A stretch of 40,515 nucleotides of DNA from a virus. Position 1 is the stretch's first letter, and each line of letters opens with the position of its first letter. The notes beneath the pieces are model-generated. The model saw only the letters and a program-made list of their open reading frames with translations. It did not search any database and was not told the origin of the DNA. Positions 19,719 to 27,277 of this stretch are shown here, piece after piece. A program made the position numbers and the translations under genes. Where the stretch lies: IMG/VR virus record IMGVR_UViG_3300035670_000526, positions 1-40,515 of that record; one strand, written 5' to 3'.

Positions 19719-21142
19719 GCTGGCACCTCAATTTTCTTTGTGTATTCGTTAGTACGTTTAATCGTTTCTGCGTTTCGCATTTCCTTAACCAAGGCGTCGA
19801 ACATAGCGCTCGCCCTTCCGGCCTTGTTTCGCATGTTAGCAAGCACGCGGACCTCGCCTTCAGTCGCTACCGTATCAACCGTCACCGGCCGCTTTTGGCC
19901 GAACCGATAACATCTCCTTACGCTCTGGTATTGTTGCTCGTAGCTGTGACTCGCAAACGTTACAACGTGGTTACAGTGCTGCCAATTTAATCCCCACGCC
20001 CCGATCTTCGGTTTAATCACAAGCACACGAAGAGAGCCATCTGCAAACGCCTCATAAGTTGCCTCCTTTTCGTCGTCTGGCGTCTTTCCTGCTATCTGCT
20101 TTGCTCCGGGTATCAACCGCTCTAGCTCGTCGCCCTCTTCGTTCAGGTGACACCACACAACGGCCGGACGATCATGGTCAACCAAGTCGGCAATAAACCG
20201 GCACCGCTGATCTAGTGTTCGCCGCCTTTCTTCGCGTTCGCCTTGCATGCCGATTGCCGGCATACAAAACAAAAAGCCATCTGGCGGCGTGTCGATCTTT
20301 ATGACGTGGTCGCGTTCAATCAACCTCGGAAGCTTGTAGCCTTTGTCGTCAAAGCCTAAATCGGACGGCATGCGGCATGCCCTAGCCCATGAAGACACCC
20401 ACCGCCAAAAATGCTGCACAGCATGATGTTTTAGCCTCCACTGGCCGATAGTTTGAGCAACGCGAAAAGCAAGCTTTGCGAAGTATTGTTCGTCATGCTT
20501 CATCAACGCCTCGGCTTCCTCTTGTTTCTTTAGCTCTGACTTCTGGCCCTTGTCGTCAAGCATGCGAAAAAATCGCTTTAGCATGTCGCTGTGTGTTAGC
20601 TCTCCCAGCGCTTCTGACGATGTGCCAAGCTCAACATAGTCATTTGGTGCCGCGGTTGCCGTGCAAAGCAATCGATAACGCATCTTCGACATGAATCGCG
20701 TTATCCGCTTTTGCGTCGATCCGCTTAGGCTCTTAAGTATCGACGACTCGTCACAGACAACGCCCACAAAGTCTTCGGCGTTAAAATTGTTTAGCCGCTC
20801 GTAATTGGTTATCACAATTCCGCCAGCGTGCTGGCCGTCTTTGCTCCGCTTAGCCTCTATGCCAAATCGCTTGGCCTCTGCTTCAGTTTGTGACGCAACT
20901 GCAAGCGGCGTTAGGATAAGCACACTCCCGCCAGCATGTCGCCGCACCTGATCAGCCCACGCTAGCTGCATAAATGTTTTACCAAGTCCGCAATCAGCAA
21001 AAACAGCCGCCCGACCGCGAAGTAGTGACCACTCGACCAAATGCCGCTGAAACGGCTTAAGTTGATCTGGAAGGTCGCTGGCCTCAAAACCATCGCCTCC
21101 GGTGTACTGTCCCTTAATCGCTAGGAATTGTTCGTAGCTCAT
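19709..21142 (-). CDS. SNF2-like superfamily 2 helicase/translocase
   Basis: The 477-residue protein has Q-motif-like LKPFQRHLVEWSL, Walker A FADCGLGKT (49-56), motif II DESS (131-134), LLCTATAAPNDYVELG (motif III region), and C-terminal motifs with SLRVLVIKPKIGAWGLN and QQYQSVRRCYRFGQKRPV (motifs V-VI). The family hydrolyses ATP to move on double-stranded DNA. It is co-translated with the methyltransferase, so a joint role in DNA access or modification is likely. A DISARM- or BREX-like defence role is not indicated, because the other subunits are absent. Confidence 0.88.
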   Translation of the reverse strand: MSYEQFLAIKGQYTGGDGFEASDLPDQLKPFQRHLVEWSLLRGRAAVFADCGLGKTFMQLAWADQVRRHAGGSVLILTPLAVASQTEAEAKRFGIEAKRSKDGQHAGGIVITNYERLNNFNAEDFVGVVCDESSILKSLSGSTQKRITRFMSKMRYRLLCTATAAPNDYVELGTSSEALGELTHSDMLKRFFRMLDDKGQKSELKKQEEAEALMKHDEQYFAKLAFRVAQTIGQWRLKHHAVQHFWRWVSSWARACRMPSDLGFDDKGYKLPRLIERDHVIKIDTPPDGFLFCMPAIGMQGEREERRRTLDQRCRFIADLVDHDRPAVVWCHLNEEGDELERLIPGAKQIAGKTPDDEKEATYEAFADGSLRVLVIKPKIGAWGLNWQHCNHVVTFASHSYEQQYQSVRRCYRFGQKRPVTVDTVATEGEVRVLANMRNKAGRASAMFDALVKEMRNAETIKRTNEYTKKIEVPAWL

Positions 21143-21426
21143 TTCTCCAAGCTCCTAAACGGCATACCCTTCCGCACTAGCACCGCCTGTATCTCGGCAT
21201 CAGGGCTCGCTTCCCAATCCCTCCAGACCGGATGCTCGATCCCTTCGCACGGCGTCGGATCGTATAGGTCGCGTTTGCGGCGACGTTGGATGATTAGTTC
21301 GGTCGCACAGTGATGAAAATGGACAAGTGCCGATTCGTGTTCGTCTTCGGGTTCCATCGCATGCCACCTGCCGCCTTCACGCCACACTAGCCGGAACTGC
21401 CATTCGTGCTGATCGTCTTCGTTCAT
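21139..21426 (-). CDS. Hypothetical acidic protein, 95 residues
   Basis: The ATG at 21426 overlaps the previous TGA. The product MNEDDQHEWQFRLVWREGG is acidic with His/Glu stretches in the middle and an Arg-rich segment (IIQRRRKRDLYDPTPCEG). No family known. It is coupled to the helicase on one side and to the acetyltransferase on the other. Confidence 0.55.
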   Translation of the reverse strand: MNEDDQHEWQFRLVWREGGRWHAMEPEDEHESALVHFHHCATELIIQRRRKRDLYDPTPCEGIEHPVWRDWEASPDAEIQAVLVRKGMPFRSLEK

Positions 21427-21857
21427 CGTTTCGCCCTCTCTTTGTTTGGACCTTCGTAAACCCAGTAACGACTCTTCGGATCGCCAGCAATCGCCTTTGC
21501 CCGCATGCCAAGCGATCGCAAAAAGTCTTGTGCTACGCAATCAGGATCATTTGCAAACGCGGCTCGAACAAACCGCTTGCCGTGCTTTGACAAAATCAGT
21601 CGCACCGCGTCTGTAGCTACTCGCTGCCGTTGGTAGTGGTCGACAATCGCTATATTGCAAATCCGAACGGCGTCGCGGGTCAGTGCGACGAATGCAAACC
21701 CAGCGGGGTCGCCAAAGTATTCGATCAGATAAACTCGGCGGTTCCGCTGATTGATCCAATCGAGGTATTCGCCGATTGACAACGCGGAAAAGTGCCTGTC
21801 GTGTAATAGGTGGATAAACGCGTTGTCTTGCGGTCGTGCTAGTCGAATTTCGATCAT
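21423..21857 (-). CDS. GNAT-family N-acetyltransferase
   Basis: The 144-residue protein begins MIEIRLARPQDNAFIHLLHD. It has the strand-helix pattern of GNAT proteins, with the beta-4 strand/P-loop region ICNIAIVDHYQRQRVATDAVRLIL, where the acetyl-CoA loop (Q/RxxGxG/A) is degenerate as QRQRVA. The C-terminal strand is followed by SLGMRAKA. Substrate unknown. Phage GNATs may modify a host or phage protein. The ATG at 21857 follows GAGGGTG. Confidence 0.75.
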   Translation of the reverse strand: MIEIRLARPQDNAFIHLLHDRHFSALSIGEYLDWINQRNRRVYLIEYFGDPAGFAFVALTRDAVRICNIAIVDHYQRQRVATDAVRLILSKHGKRFVRAAFANDPDCVAQDFLRSLGMRAKAIAGDPKSRYWVYEGPNKERAKR

Positions 21858-21997
21858 TCTGTCACCCTCGTTCGGTTGTGATACTTCCGCCATTCTCGCC
21901 ATCGTGCACGCGTGTCTCGATCGTCCCGCGGCTGTGACATTATCGCCGCGATCGCACAAAATAGAGCGATTGCGGCTAGGGTTATGCTGTGGATCAT
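21854..21997 (-). CDS. 47-residue membrane protein
   Basis: The ATG overlaps the upstream stop and the TGA overlaps the acetyltransferase ATG. The N-terminus is hydrophobic (MIHSITLAAIALFCAIAAIM) and the C-terminus strongly basic (DRDTRARWREWRKYHNRTR), the pattern of an N-out single-span protein with a cytoplasmic tail. It could be a small antagonist of host membrane functions. No family known. Confidence 0.6.
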   Translation of the reverse strand: MIHSITLAAIALFCAIAAIMSQPRDDRDTRARWREWRKYHNRTRVTE

Positions 21998-22332
21998 TTC
22001 TTTTGTCCGTTTTGCATCTTGTGGAATTGGTTGTAAATCCCTGAGTACGTGCGGCCAAGTTGCTTCGCCGTTTCGTTAATTATCTGCCGCTTTTCCTTTT
22101 CCGTCGCCAGTTGATTTGAGTAGCGAAAAAAAGCTCGCCGCAAAATCTCAAGCGACTCGCCTTTATAATACTTGCCGCCCCTGCGGCTCTTTGGCTGTGG
22201 CTCTACCTCTGCTTGCGGCTTGTCAACAATGTCGATCTGCCAATCGTCAACAAGTGCGATCGCGTCGACCAATCGCAGCCGCTCGTTTGGTGTTAGTGTT
22301 AGTGCGGCGGATAGTACGTCTGAAAGCTTCAT
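21994..22332 (-). CDS. Putative DNA-binding regulator, first gene of its transcript, 112 residues
   Basis: This protein starts MKLSDVLSAALTLTPNERLR and has a basic segment (KSRRGGKYYKGES) and a C-terminal helix-turn-helix-like region (EKRQIINETAKQLGRTYSGIYNQFHKM). It is the first gene of the transcript from the 22444-22472 promoter and follows the interleaved-stem leader. A regulator of the following genes is plausible. An in-frame upstream ATG exists, but the ATG at 22332 has AAGG upstream and follows the leader. Confidence 0.6.
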   Translation of the reverse strand: MKLSDVLSAALTLTPNERLRLVDAIALVDDWQIDIVDKPQAEVEPQPKSRRGGKYYKGESLEILRRAFFRYSNQLATEKEKRQIINETAKQLGRTYSGIYNQFHKMQNGQKK

Positions 22333-22333
22333 T

Positions 22334-22435
22334 GTGTTGTGCCTTAAAAAGCGCCGGCGGGTTTGCACAACACACTTTGCCAAGAAATGGCGAGAGGTTC
22401 CCGCCGGCGCTCTGTTTTGTCTTTCGGTGTTGTGC
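22334..22435 (-). promoter_or_regulatory. Structured leader with interleaved stems and terminator before the 22332 gene
   Basis: In RNA order the elements are: element 1, GCACAACAC (22427-22435); element 2, AGCGCCGGCGGG (22400-22411); element 3, GTGTTGTGC (22365-22373); element 4, CCCGCCGGCGCT (22350-22361); then a U-run (22346-22350); then GCACAACAC again (22334-22342); then AATG. Elements 2 and 4 pair over 12 bp as a terminator. Element 3 can pair with 1 or with the third copy over the start region. A small hairpin (GCCA/TGGC) sits between 2 and 3. The topology matches the leader at 15.1 kb. Confidence 0.78.
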
Positions 22436-22443
22436 TGTCGGAA

Positions 22444-22472
22444 AAGATAGACGAGGGTAATCACCGCGTCAA
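22444..22472 (-). promoter_or_regulatory. Sigma70-type promoter with degenerate operator
   Basis: The minus-strand -35 is TTGACG (22467-22472) and the -10 is TATCTT (22444-22449), with a 17-base spacer. The spacer holds GGTGATTACC, one mismatch from the core GGTAATTACC of the 8.5 kb operator, in the same register. The predicted start (~22437) puts the leader at the RNA 5' end. Confidence 0.75.
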
Positions 22473-22491
22473 GAGAATTCCCAAAGATTTT

Positions 22492-22788
22492 TTAGCCGTC
22501 TTTTTTGCCATAGCCCGTTCGCAAAATTGCGATTGACAATTCGGTAGACGTTTGCTCGATCCATTTTTCTGCCGCGAAGTGCATCTCGCTCAACGCGTGT
22601 TGGCACTCATGAATCAGAGCGTCAAGCAACTTGTCGGCCGGTTGATCGTAGCGAATCAAGATAAGTCGATCGTCCCAGTAGCAAATGCCGTCAAGCTTCG
22701 GCAACTTGCGTCGTGTGACAAATTGTATTCGCCATTCTTTGCCGCCCAAAATGCAGTCGAAGTCTGCCGGCTTTTTGTAGCGTGTCAT
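22492..22788 (-). CDS. HExxH zinc metallopeptidase-like protein, 98 residues
   Basis: The protein has a central HECQH (His60, Glu61, His64) preceded by LLDALIHE and followed by a helix (FAAEKWIEQTSTELSIAIL) with a Glu that could be a third ligand. This is the minimal gluzincin/ImmA-like or SprT-like layout. No signal peptide is visible. ImmA-type peptidases cleave repressors, but the length is short. The peptidase activity is predicted from the motif only. Confidence 0.7.
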   Translation of the reverse strand: MTRYKKPADFDCILGGKEWRIQFVTRRKLPKLDGICYWDDRLILIRYDQPADKLLDALIHECQHALSEMHFAAEKWIEQTSTELSIAILRTGYGKKDG

Positions 22789-23654
22789 TGTCGCGTCCGT
22801 TCGACGTGGAATTGGTAACGATACTTGTCTCCGCGTTTTTTGTAGACGGACAACCAGTAGCCGCCCCTCGGTCGCGGCCCAACTCCTTTTTCTGTTTGGA
22901 ATCCGCCTTCGCCCTTTCCGTGTTCGTCCTTGTACGAGGGGGATCGAATTTCCAATACTGTTTTTTGTTCAATCGCCCCTGCATGATTCACATATATCTT
23001 TTGCGATTCGCCGTAGGTCGCTTGGTGAACGTGCTGACTCCAAATCGCGTCGCACAACGCAAACATGCCATATCTTGCAAAATCGATTGTCCCTTTTGTC
23101 ACCGGCCCGCCGCCGCCGTGCCCGTGGTGATAATACAAGTCTAGGCTGCCGCGATTGCCGCCGCCCTGGCTTAGAAAGAACTGGACGAAGCCCGTATAGC
23201 CGCCAGCAATGGTCGGCGCACCTTGTCTCCTCAGTTCCGCACAAAGCCGATCCGTTAAATCGGTTTCGTGATTCTTTTGGATTGCGGTTTCGTGATTGCC
23301 ACGGTGGATGAGAATGATATTAGCCGCGTAAGGTCGCAACCACTCTGCCGCCGTCTCGACTAGCCTGTCTAAGTAGTTGCCCGTTGCGTGCTCTGGCTTT
23401 AGCTTTCGCTTGTCTGATCTTTTGTCGTACTTGCCCTGCATCGCACAAAAAAAGTCACCGCCTAAGATAATCGGTGATCCGCGTCCGACCGCTTCGGCTA
23501 GATGCGTCTTGAGTAGCTCGCCGTCGCTGTCGGGGTTGTCCCAGTGGGCGTCACCGGCTAGAAGCACTGGCGGCAATTCGCCGGCCTGAAAATCCCAGCG
23601 CAGTGCTAGGCAATCGTTGCGCTTTTCGATTTCAAGATTCGAGTCTAACGCCAT
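22785..23654 (-). CDS. Calcineurin-like metallophosphoesterase
   Basis: The 289-residue protein has the full metal-site set: GDAHWD (Asp35, His37), GGDFF (Asp67), RGNHE (Asn120, His121), YHHGHG, and a later HVH plus NHAG. These bind two metals and hydrolyse phosphate esters. Phage members include DNA or nucleotide phosphatases; the substrate here is unknown. The ATG follows CGGAG, and the gene is the first on a transcript starting from the extended -10 at 23692. Confidence 0.85.
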   Translation of the reverse strand: MALDSNLEIEKRNDCLALRWDFQAGELPPVLLAGDAHWDNPDSDGELLKTHLAEAVGRGSPIILGGDFFCAMQGKYDKRSDKRKLKPEHATGNYLDRLVETAAEWLRPYAANIILIHRGNHETAIQKNHETDLTDRLCAELRRQGAPTIAGGYTGFVQFFLSQGGGNRGSLDLYYHHGHGGGGPVTKGTIDFARYGMFALCDAIWSQHVHQATYGESQKIYVNHAGAIEQKTVLEIRSPSYKDEHGKGEGGFQTEKGVGPRPRGGYWLSVYKKRGDKYRYQFHVERTRQ

Positions 23655-23691
23655 CCGTTGGCACTCCGAAAGATGAGAGGAGTTTGTCCGT

Positions 23692-23700
23692 ATTATAGCA
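23692..23700 (-). promoter_or_regulatory. Extended -10 promoter for the phosphoesterase
   Basis: The minus strand reads TGCTATAAT, a perfect -10 with a TG one base before it. No good -35 is present, as is usual for extended -10 promoters. It lies between the zinc-ribbon glycosyltransferase stop and the phosphoesterase start, with about 30 bases of leader. Confidence 0.6.
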
Positions 23701-23705
23701 AGGCG

Positions 23706-24869
23706 TCATCCGTCTTCGCGACGATTCGCGAAGTATTCACATAGTTGAGCCCGTAGCCCTGCCGGTGCGGCCTCTGTCCACCGCCACGCCTTGCTGTCAG
23801 TATCGATCATCGTCTGCGGGTCGAAGTCCCATCGACACAAAATTTCGTCGCGGGAAATGTATTGACGGTTGGCTCTGTCTCCGTGCCACAAGTGCTTGAC
23901 CGCACCCGCTATATGCCCAAATTTGGCCCCGCCTACGCTCTCGCGGTATCGCTTGCAATCTTCCATCAGTCGCGGTGCTTGACGCTCTGAGAATGCGGTT
24001 GCGATGCCCGTGACAGCCTCAAGAAACGTTGCGTCACCGCCGCCTGCGATGTTCCGATCGTATAGCCCGCCGATCGACTCAAGCCACTGCCGCGAAGCAA
24101 GCCAAGCCCCTCCCGGTGCCCCGCTTGGCCCTCTGCCGGCTTGGATTTGTGCTACGGCTCCTGGTTGGTGGCTCATTGCGTTGCCGTCGCGGTCAAGATA
24201 GTCAACGCGGTCAAATAGTTGCACAACGTCTAGGCCGCTCAGGATGGCTTCTACGCCAGTTTGTGCCCAGTCGCCGCGGGTGAAAATCAGGTCGTGATCG
24301 ATCCAAGCGACAAACCGAACGGATGGCTTTAGCAGCGTTAGAGCGTAGTTAATCAACCGCTCCTTTTGCCACATGATCGAATCGTGGCCGCCGTAGACGT
24401 GGATCGCTTCGGGGATGTCGGGATCGCTGCCGGCTAGCTCAATCGTCACCACGCCCGGCGGCATCGTCTTGATCCACTGGCGGTACGTGTCGCGGAGTCG
24501 CTGAAAGCCGGCGGGGTTAAAATGCGTCGTGATGATGGCAAGGTCTTCAACTGGATGGCGTCTTGATTTGCATCCCGCACAAACGACGCCTTGCCATCTG
24601 CTTTGAATAAGCTGCCGCACCAAGCACCGCCCATGTATTTTGCACTCATAGACGTTGGCATCGCCATCGCAACCGCAATTAACGCGATCGACAATTTCGC
24701 CGCGGTGGCTGCACGGCAAGTCGATTCGCAATTCCTCGTCGTGGATTTGTTGAACGTGCGGCAACAACTCTTCGCCGCGAAACTTTGCTTTGCACCCGCA
24801 CCGAACGAAATCAGCTGACCCGATTATGCCTGACCGGCCGCAACTAGGGCAACGGAAAAGCCGCCTCAT
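23706..24869 (-). CDS. Zinc-ribbon glycosyltransferase-like (GT-A) protein
   Basis: The first ~105 residues are Cys-rich (CPSCGRSG, RCGCKAKF, CSHRGE, NCGCDG, CKIHGRC, VCAGCKS), forming zinc ribbons. Residues ~112-330 are a GT-A-type domain with IDHDLIF at the DxD position (metal/nucleotide-sugar site), then a helical end with conserved Trp. Proteins of this cysteine-rich plan are, from memory, especially common in Planctomycetes. The gene ends the tail operon; it could glycosylate tail or host surface. Overlap with the previous gene is ATGA. Its position at the far end of the tail genes is unusual. Confidence 0.65.
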   Translation of the reverse strand: MRRLFRCPSCGRSGIIGSADFVRCGCKAKFRGEELLPHVQQIHDEELRIDLPCSHRGEIVDRVNCGCDGDANVYECKIHGRCLVRQLIQSRWQGVVCAGCKSRRHPVEDLAIITTHFNPAGFQRLRDTYRQWIKTMPPGVVTIELAGSDPDIPEAIHVYGGHDSIMWQKERLINYALTLLKPSVRFVAWIDHDLIFTRGDWAQTGVEAILSGLDVVQLFDRVDYLDRDGNAMSHQPGAVAQIQAGRGPSGAPGGAWLASRQWLESIGGLYDRNIAGGGDATFLEAVTGIATAFSERQAPRLMEDCKRYRESVGGAKFGHIAGAVKHLWHGDRANRQYISRDEILCRWDFDPQTMIDTDSKAWRWTEAAPAGLRAQLCEYFANRREDG

Positions 24870-25681
24870 AACCGCTCAATCTCTGCGGTAAACGTGCCGG
24901 CGGTTTTAAAAGTGCTTGTCGATGTGTCGTAAAAATCATTGATGCCGGTCCAAGCTGGATCATCGTAGTCCACCACGTCACCCCACCCGCCAAACACTGA
25001 CCGAAAAAATCGAAGGTCGCCGCTGATAACGTCTTGGACCCTTGCCCCGTCCCAGCCGATTCGGCTCCAGTTAAACGTTGGCCCTGTCTTTTGCGTTGCT
25101 TGGCTGTATTCGCTTGACGTTGGCACAAATTCGAGTCCAAGAACAGGGTGAACGCCATCGAACGGCGGCGGCACCAATGCTCCTGGGTTAAATGCTCCGA
25201 GGTCTGTAACAAGTCCAAGCGAAAGCAACCTAAAAAAATTAGCGTCAAACACGTTCGACGGCCTCGTCGATTTTGCTTCGATGTTTGTGTTTAGCGTGTA
25301 CGTGTAATCGTAGGGAACGTAATTTTCGTAAATGTTGTAAGTGATCTCGACAAGCTCGGAGTCGTCTGCAGACCAGATGCAGCCGTACTGCGTCCGCTCG
25401 ACTGATAAATACCAAGTGCCGTTCAATCCGCTCATGCCGGTGATGTCGGTATAGTATTCGTCGATCTCTATTGAGTGTGCGTCTTGAATCCCAGATATGA
25501 CAAGCTTAACGCGAAGCCCGTCACGATAAGCAGGGTAGTTGGTTATTACAGTTGCCGGGGTATCGAAAACGTTTGTCCCATTGTCAATGCCCCCGCATTT
25601 GCAGCATCCGCACGAGCCGTGCCGCGTAGTCTCTAAGAAAGAGCCCAAAACCGGCCGCGGCCCGAACCATCGCGTCGTCAT
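24866..25681 (-). CDS. Distal tail or minor structural protein, 271 residues
   Basis: The protein has a Cys-rich start (SCGCCKCGG), beta-rich sequence with many Tyr/Asp/Thr (YTDITGMSGLNGTWYLSV ... YNIYENYVPYDYTY) and an end of DFYDTSTSTFKTAGTFTAEI. It is typical of phage tail accessory or fibre proteins of marine-type viruses, but I do not recognise a family. The ATG overlaps the previous TAA (TAATG), and the stop overlaps the zinc-ribbon gene's ATG. Confidence 0.55.
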   Translation of the reverse strand: MTTRWFGPRPVLGSFLETTRHGSCGCCKCGGIDNGTNVFDTPATVITNYPAYRDGLRVKLVISGIQDAHSIEIDEYYTDITGMSGLNGTWYLSVERTQYGCIWSADDSELVEITYNIYENYVPYDYTYTLNTNIEAKSTRPSNVFDANFFRLLSLGLVTDLGAFNPGALVPPPFDGVHPVLGLEFVPTSSEYSQATQKTGPTFNWSRIGWDGARVQDVISGDLRFFRSVFGGWGDVVDYDDPAWTGINDFYDTSTSTFKTAGTFTAEIERL

Positions 25682-26028
25682 TAGACGTAGCCCTCTTCCG
25701 GTGCGCACAATGCCTGGATGGCAAAGTATTCGCCACCTTGAGCGATACAGTAGCCTTTTGCTCCCGACGCTAGGCCAACAAATATTGCTTCAGGGTCTTT
25801 AAGAGTTGCACCTGTGGCAAAAGTTGTGCCCGCCATCGTCTTGATCGTTGCGGCTACGCTTGTTCCGGTCGTGTATGCGGCTGTGGTTTCGAAGCGGTAG
25901 AGGGTAGAGCCGCCACCACCGCCAACCGGCTGCCGGCCAGGAATGATTTCTGACCGTGCCCCAATCATCGCCGCAAGGCTCTCAGCGTCGTTAAGGCTAA
26001 ATCCGTATGTCCGGTTGTCCTTTGCCAC
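25681..26028 (-). CDS. Small structural-type protein, 115 residues
   Basis: This GTG-start gene overlaps the previous TAG. The protein MAKDNRTYGFSLNDAESLAA has a Gly-rich loop (GGGGGS) followed by beta-type sequence (YRFETTAAYTTGTSVAATIK). It is probably a minor tail component. No specific family recognised. Confidence 0.5.
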   Translation of the reverse strand: MAKDNRTYGFSLNDAESLAAMIGARSEIIPGRQPVGGGGGSTLYRFETTAAYTTGTSVAATIKTMAGTTFATGATLKDPEAIFVGLASGAKGYCIAQGGEYFAIQALCAPEEGYV

Positions 26029-26441
26029 TATGGCTTCTCCACGCCGCTTGCGATCGGCCTAAACGCAAGCTTGTTAGTTGCGGTCGCCGTGCCCAAAATT
26101 GTCGAATAATCACCCGCCGCTAAATCGCCGATCGGTGCGATTGCTCCGGCAGTCTGTGAAACGATGTATGTTTCGCTAACTGTCAGAGTAGCCCCCACGT
26201 CGATGTCGCCACCGGGTAGCATGTAAACCACGTCCTGATCGGCTGCGGTTGCTGGGGTCAAGATCATCGCCCTACAATTGGCCTCCGCTGCCGTGCCGTC
26301 TGATTGGCATTTCTTCAGCTTGCCGCTTGTGTCGAAGTATGCCGGATCGCCTTGCGTCAAAGCCTCTCCACTCTTGCCCATTGATACGGGGCCTACGCTC
26401 ATCGGCTTAACGTTTGCTGCGGTCCTAGATAAATCAGCCAT
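26028..26441 (-). CDS. Decoration-like beta protein, 137 residues
   Basis: The protein has patterns of phage decoration or accessory proteins: GEALTQGDPAYFDTSGKLKK, then ANCRAMILTPA, then TYIVSQTAGAIAPIGDLAAG. These short beta-barrel modules usually stud heads or tails. Here it lies among distal tail genes, so it may be a tail-surface version. Two bases separate it from the upstream stop. Confidence 0.5.
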   Translation of the reverse strand: MADLSRTAANVKPMSVGPVSMGKSGEALTQGDPAYFDTSGKLKKCQSDGTAAEANCRAMILTPATAADQDVVYMLPGGDIDVGATLTVSETYIVSQTAGAIAPIGDLAAGDYSTILGTATATNKLAFRPIASGVEKP

Positions 26442-26443
26442 GC

Positions 26444-27277
26444 TTACCTCAGAAACGTGTTAAAATCGATTGTCGCAAACTTGTCAAAGTTTAAGATTGC
26501 CGGTGCGGTTCCGGCTGTTTGTTTGGCCCCGCTTCCGTTTAATGCCCCTTCAATGACGTTGCCATCGGCATCGGTGTAAGCCTTGAGCGTGCCAGCGTCT
26601 AAATAAACCGTGCCCGTATCAAGTCGCTTGTCTCGCCAGTCCCGAGCGTTGTAGATGATCCTGTACTGCGTTAGCCGCCGCAAACGACCGTAATAAAATC
26701 CAATCACTGACGAAGTGATCGTGCAAAGCAGCGTTTTTGCTGCCCTGCCTTTGAATGGCGTTGAATTAACGACCTCATCCCGCGTCAGCATTTGTTCGTC
26801 TGAAAGGCTTGCCGATTCGAATTGAAAGAACTCCCAGACCGGCAAGTATCGAGTCAAGACTATACCCTGCGGGAATACCTGCCCGGCAGAATTAACAATC
26901 GCCACGCCTGACGCATCGGTAAAGCTTGGTTCCTGAACCCGTTCCTTTTTTAGCTCGTAAACCGGCACCCACTCTTCAGGGAATTGCGTGTTTTGCGATT
27001 GCTCTACCTCGCTACTAAACTCCGCTGTCACTTCCCATAGCCGCCGATGCCTTGGGATGCGATCAGCCCCCAAGGATTGGCAAATCATCAAGCCATCATC
27101 GGTGAACGTTGTCATCGGGATCGGTAAGCCCGACGTTAGCAAGATGCTGCTATACGACGGATCGTCGCTATCGGCTTCGACTCGGTAGCCTTGCGACTGT
27201 CGCCAAACCGGCCCGCCGTTTTTAATGGCCAGTTCGACGCTGCCGGTTATCGTTTTGCCTTGTAGCGTGTGTGCCAT
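26444..27277 (-). CDS. Distal tail protein-like, 277 residues
   Basis: The gene directly follows the tape measure with TAATG overlap. In siphoviruses that position is normally held by the distal tail (Dit-type) protein or a baseplate hub protein. The sequence is beta-rich, begins MAHTLQGKTITGSVELAIKN, and ends with a Gly/Asp-rich part (YLDAGTLKAYTDADGNV). No strong signature is visible, so the role is inferred from position. Confidence 0.55.
   Translation of the reverse strand: MAHTLQGKTITGSVELAIKNGGPVWRQSQGYRVEADSDDPSYSSILLTSGLPIPMTTFTDDGLMICQSLGADRIPRHRRLWEVTAEFSSEVEQSQNTQFPEEWVPVYELKKERVQEPSFTDASGVAIVNSAGQVFPQGIVLTRYLPVWEFFQFESASLSDEQMLTRDEVVNSTPFKGRAAKTLLCTITSSVIGFYYGRLRRLTQYRIIYNARDWRDKRLDTGTVYLDAGTLKAYTDADGNVIEGALNGSGAKQTAGTAPAILNFDKFATIDFNTFLR

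Noticed and set aside
18741-21142. Bacterial defence island (BREX/DISARM-type) from the methyltransferase and helicase
   Set aside because: None of the other required components is present, and such pairs are common in phages.
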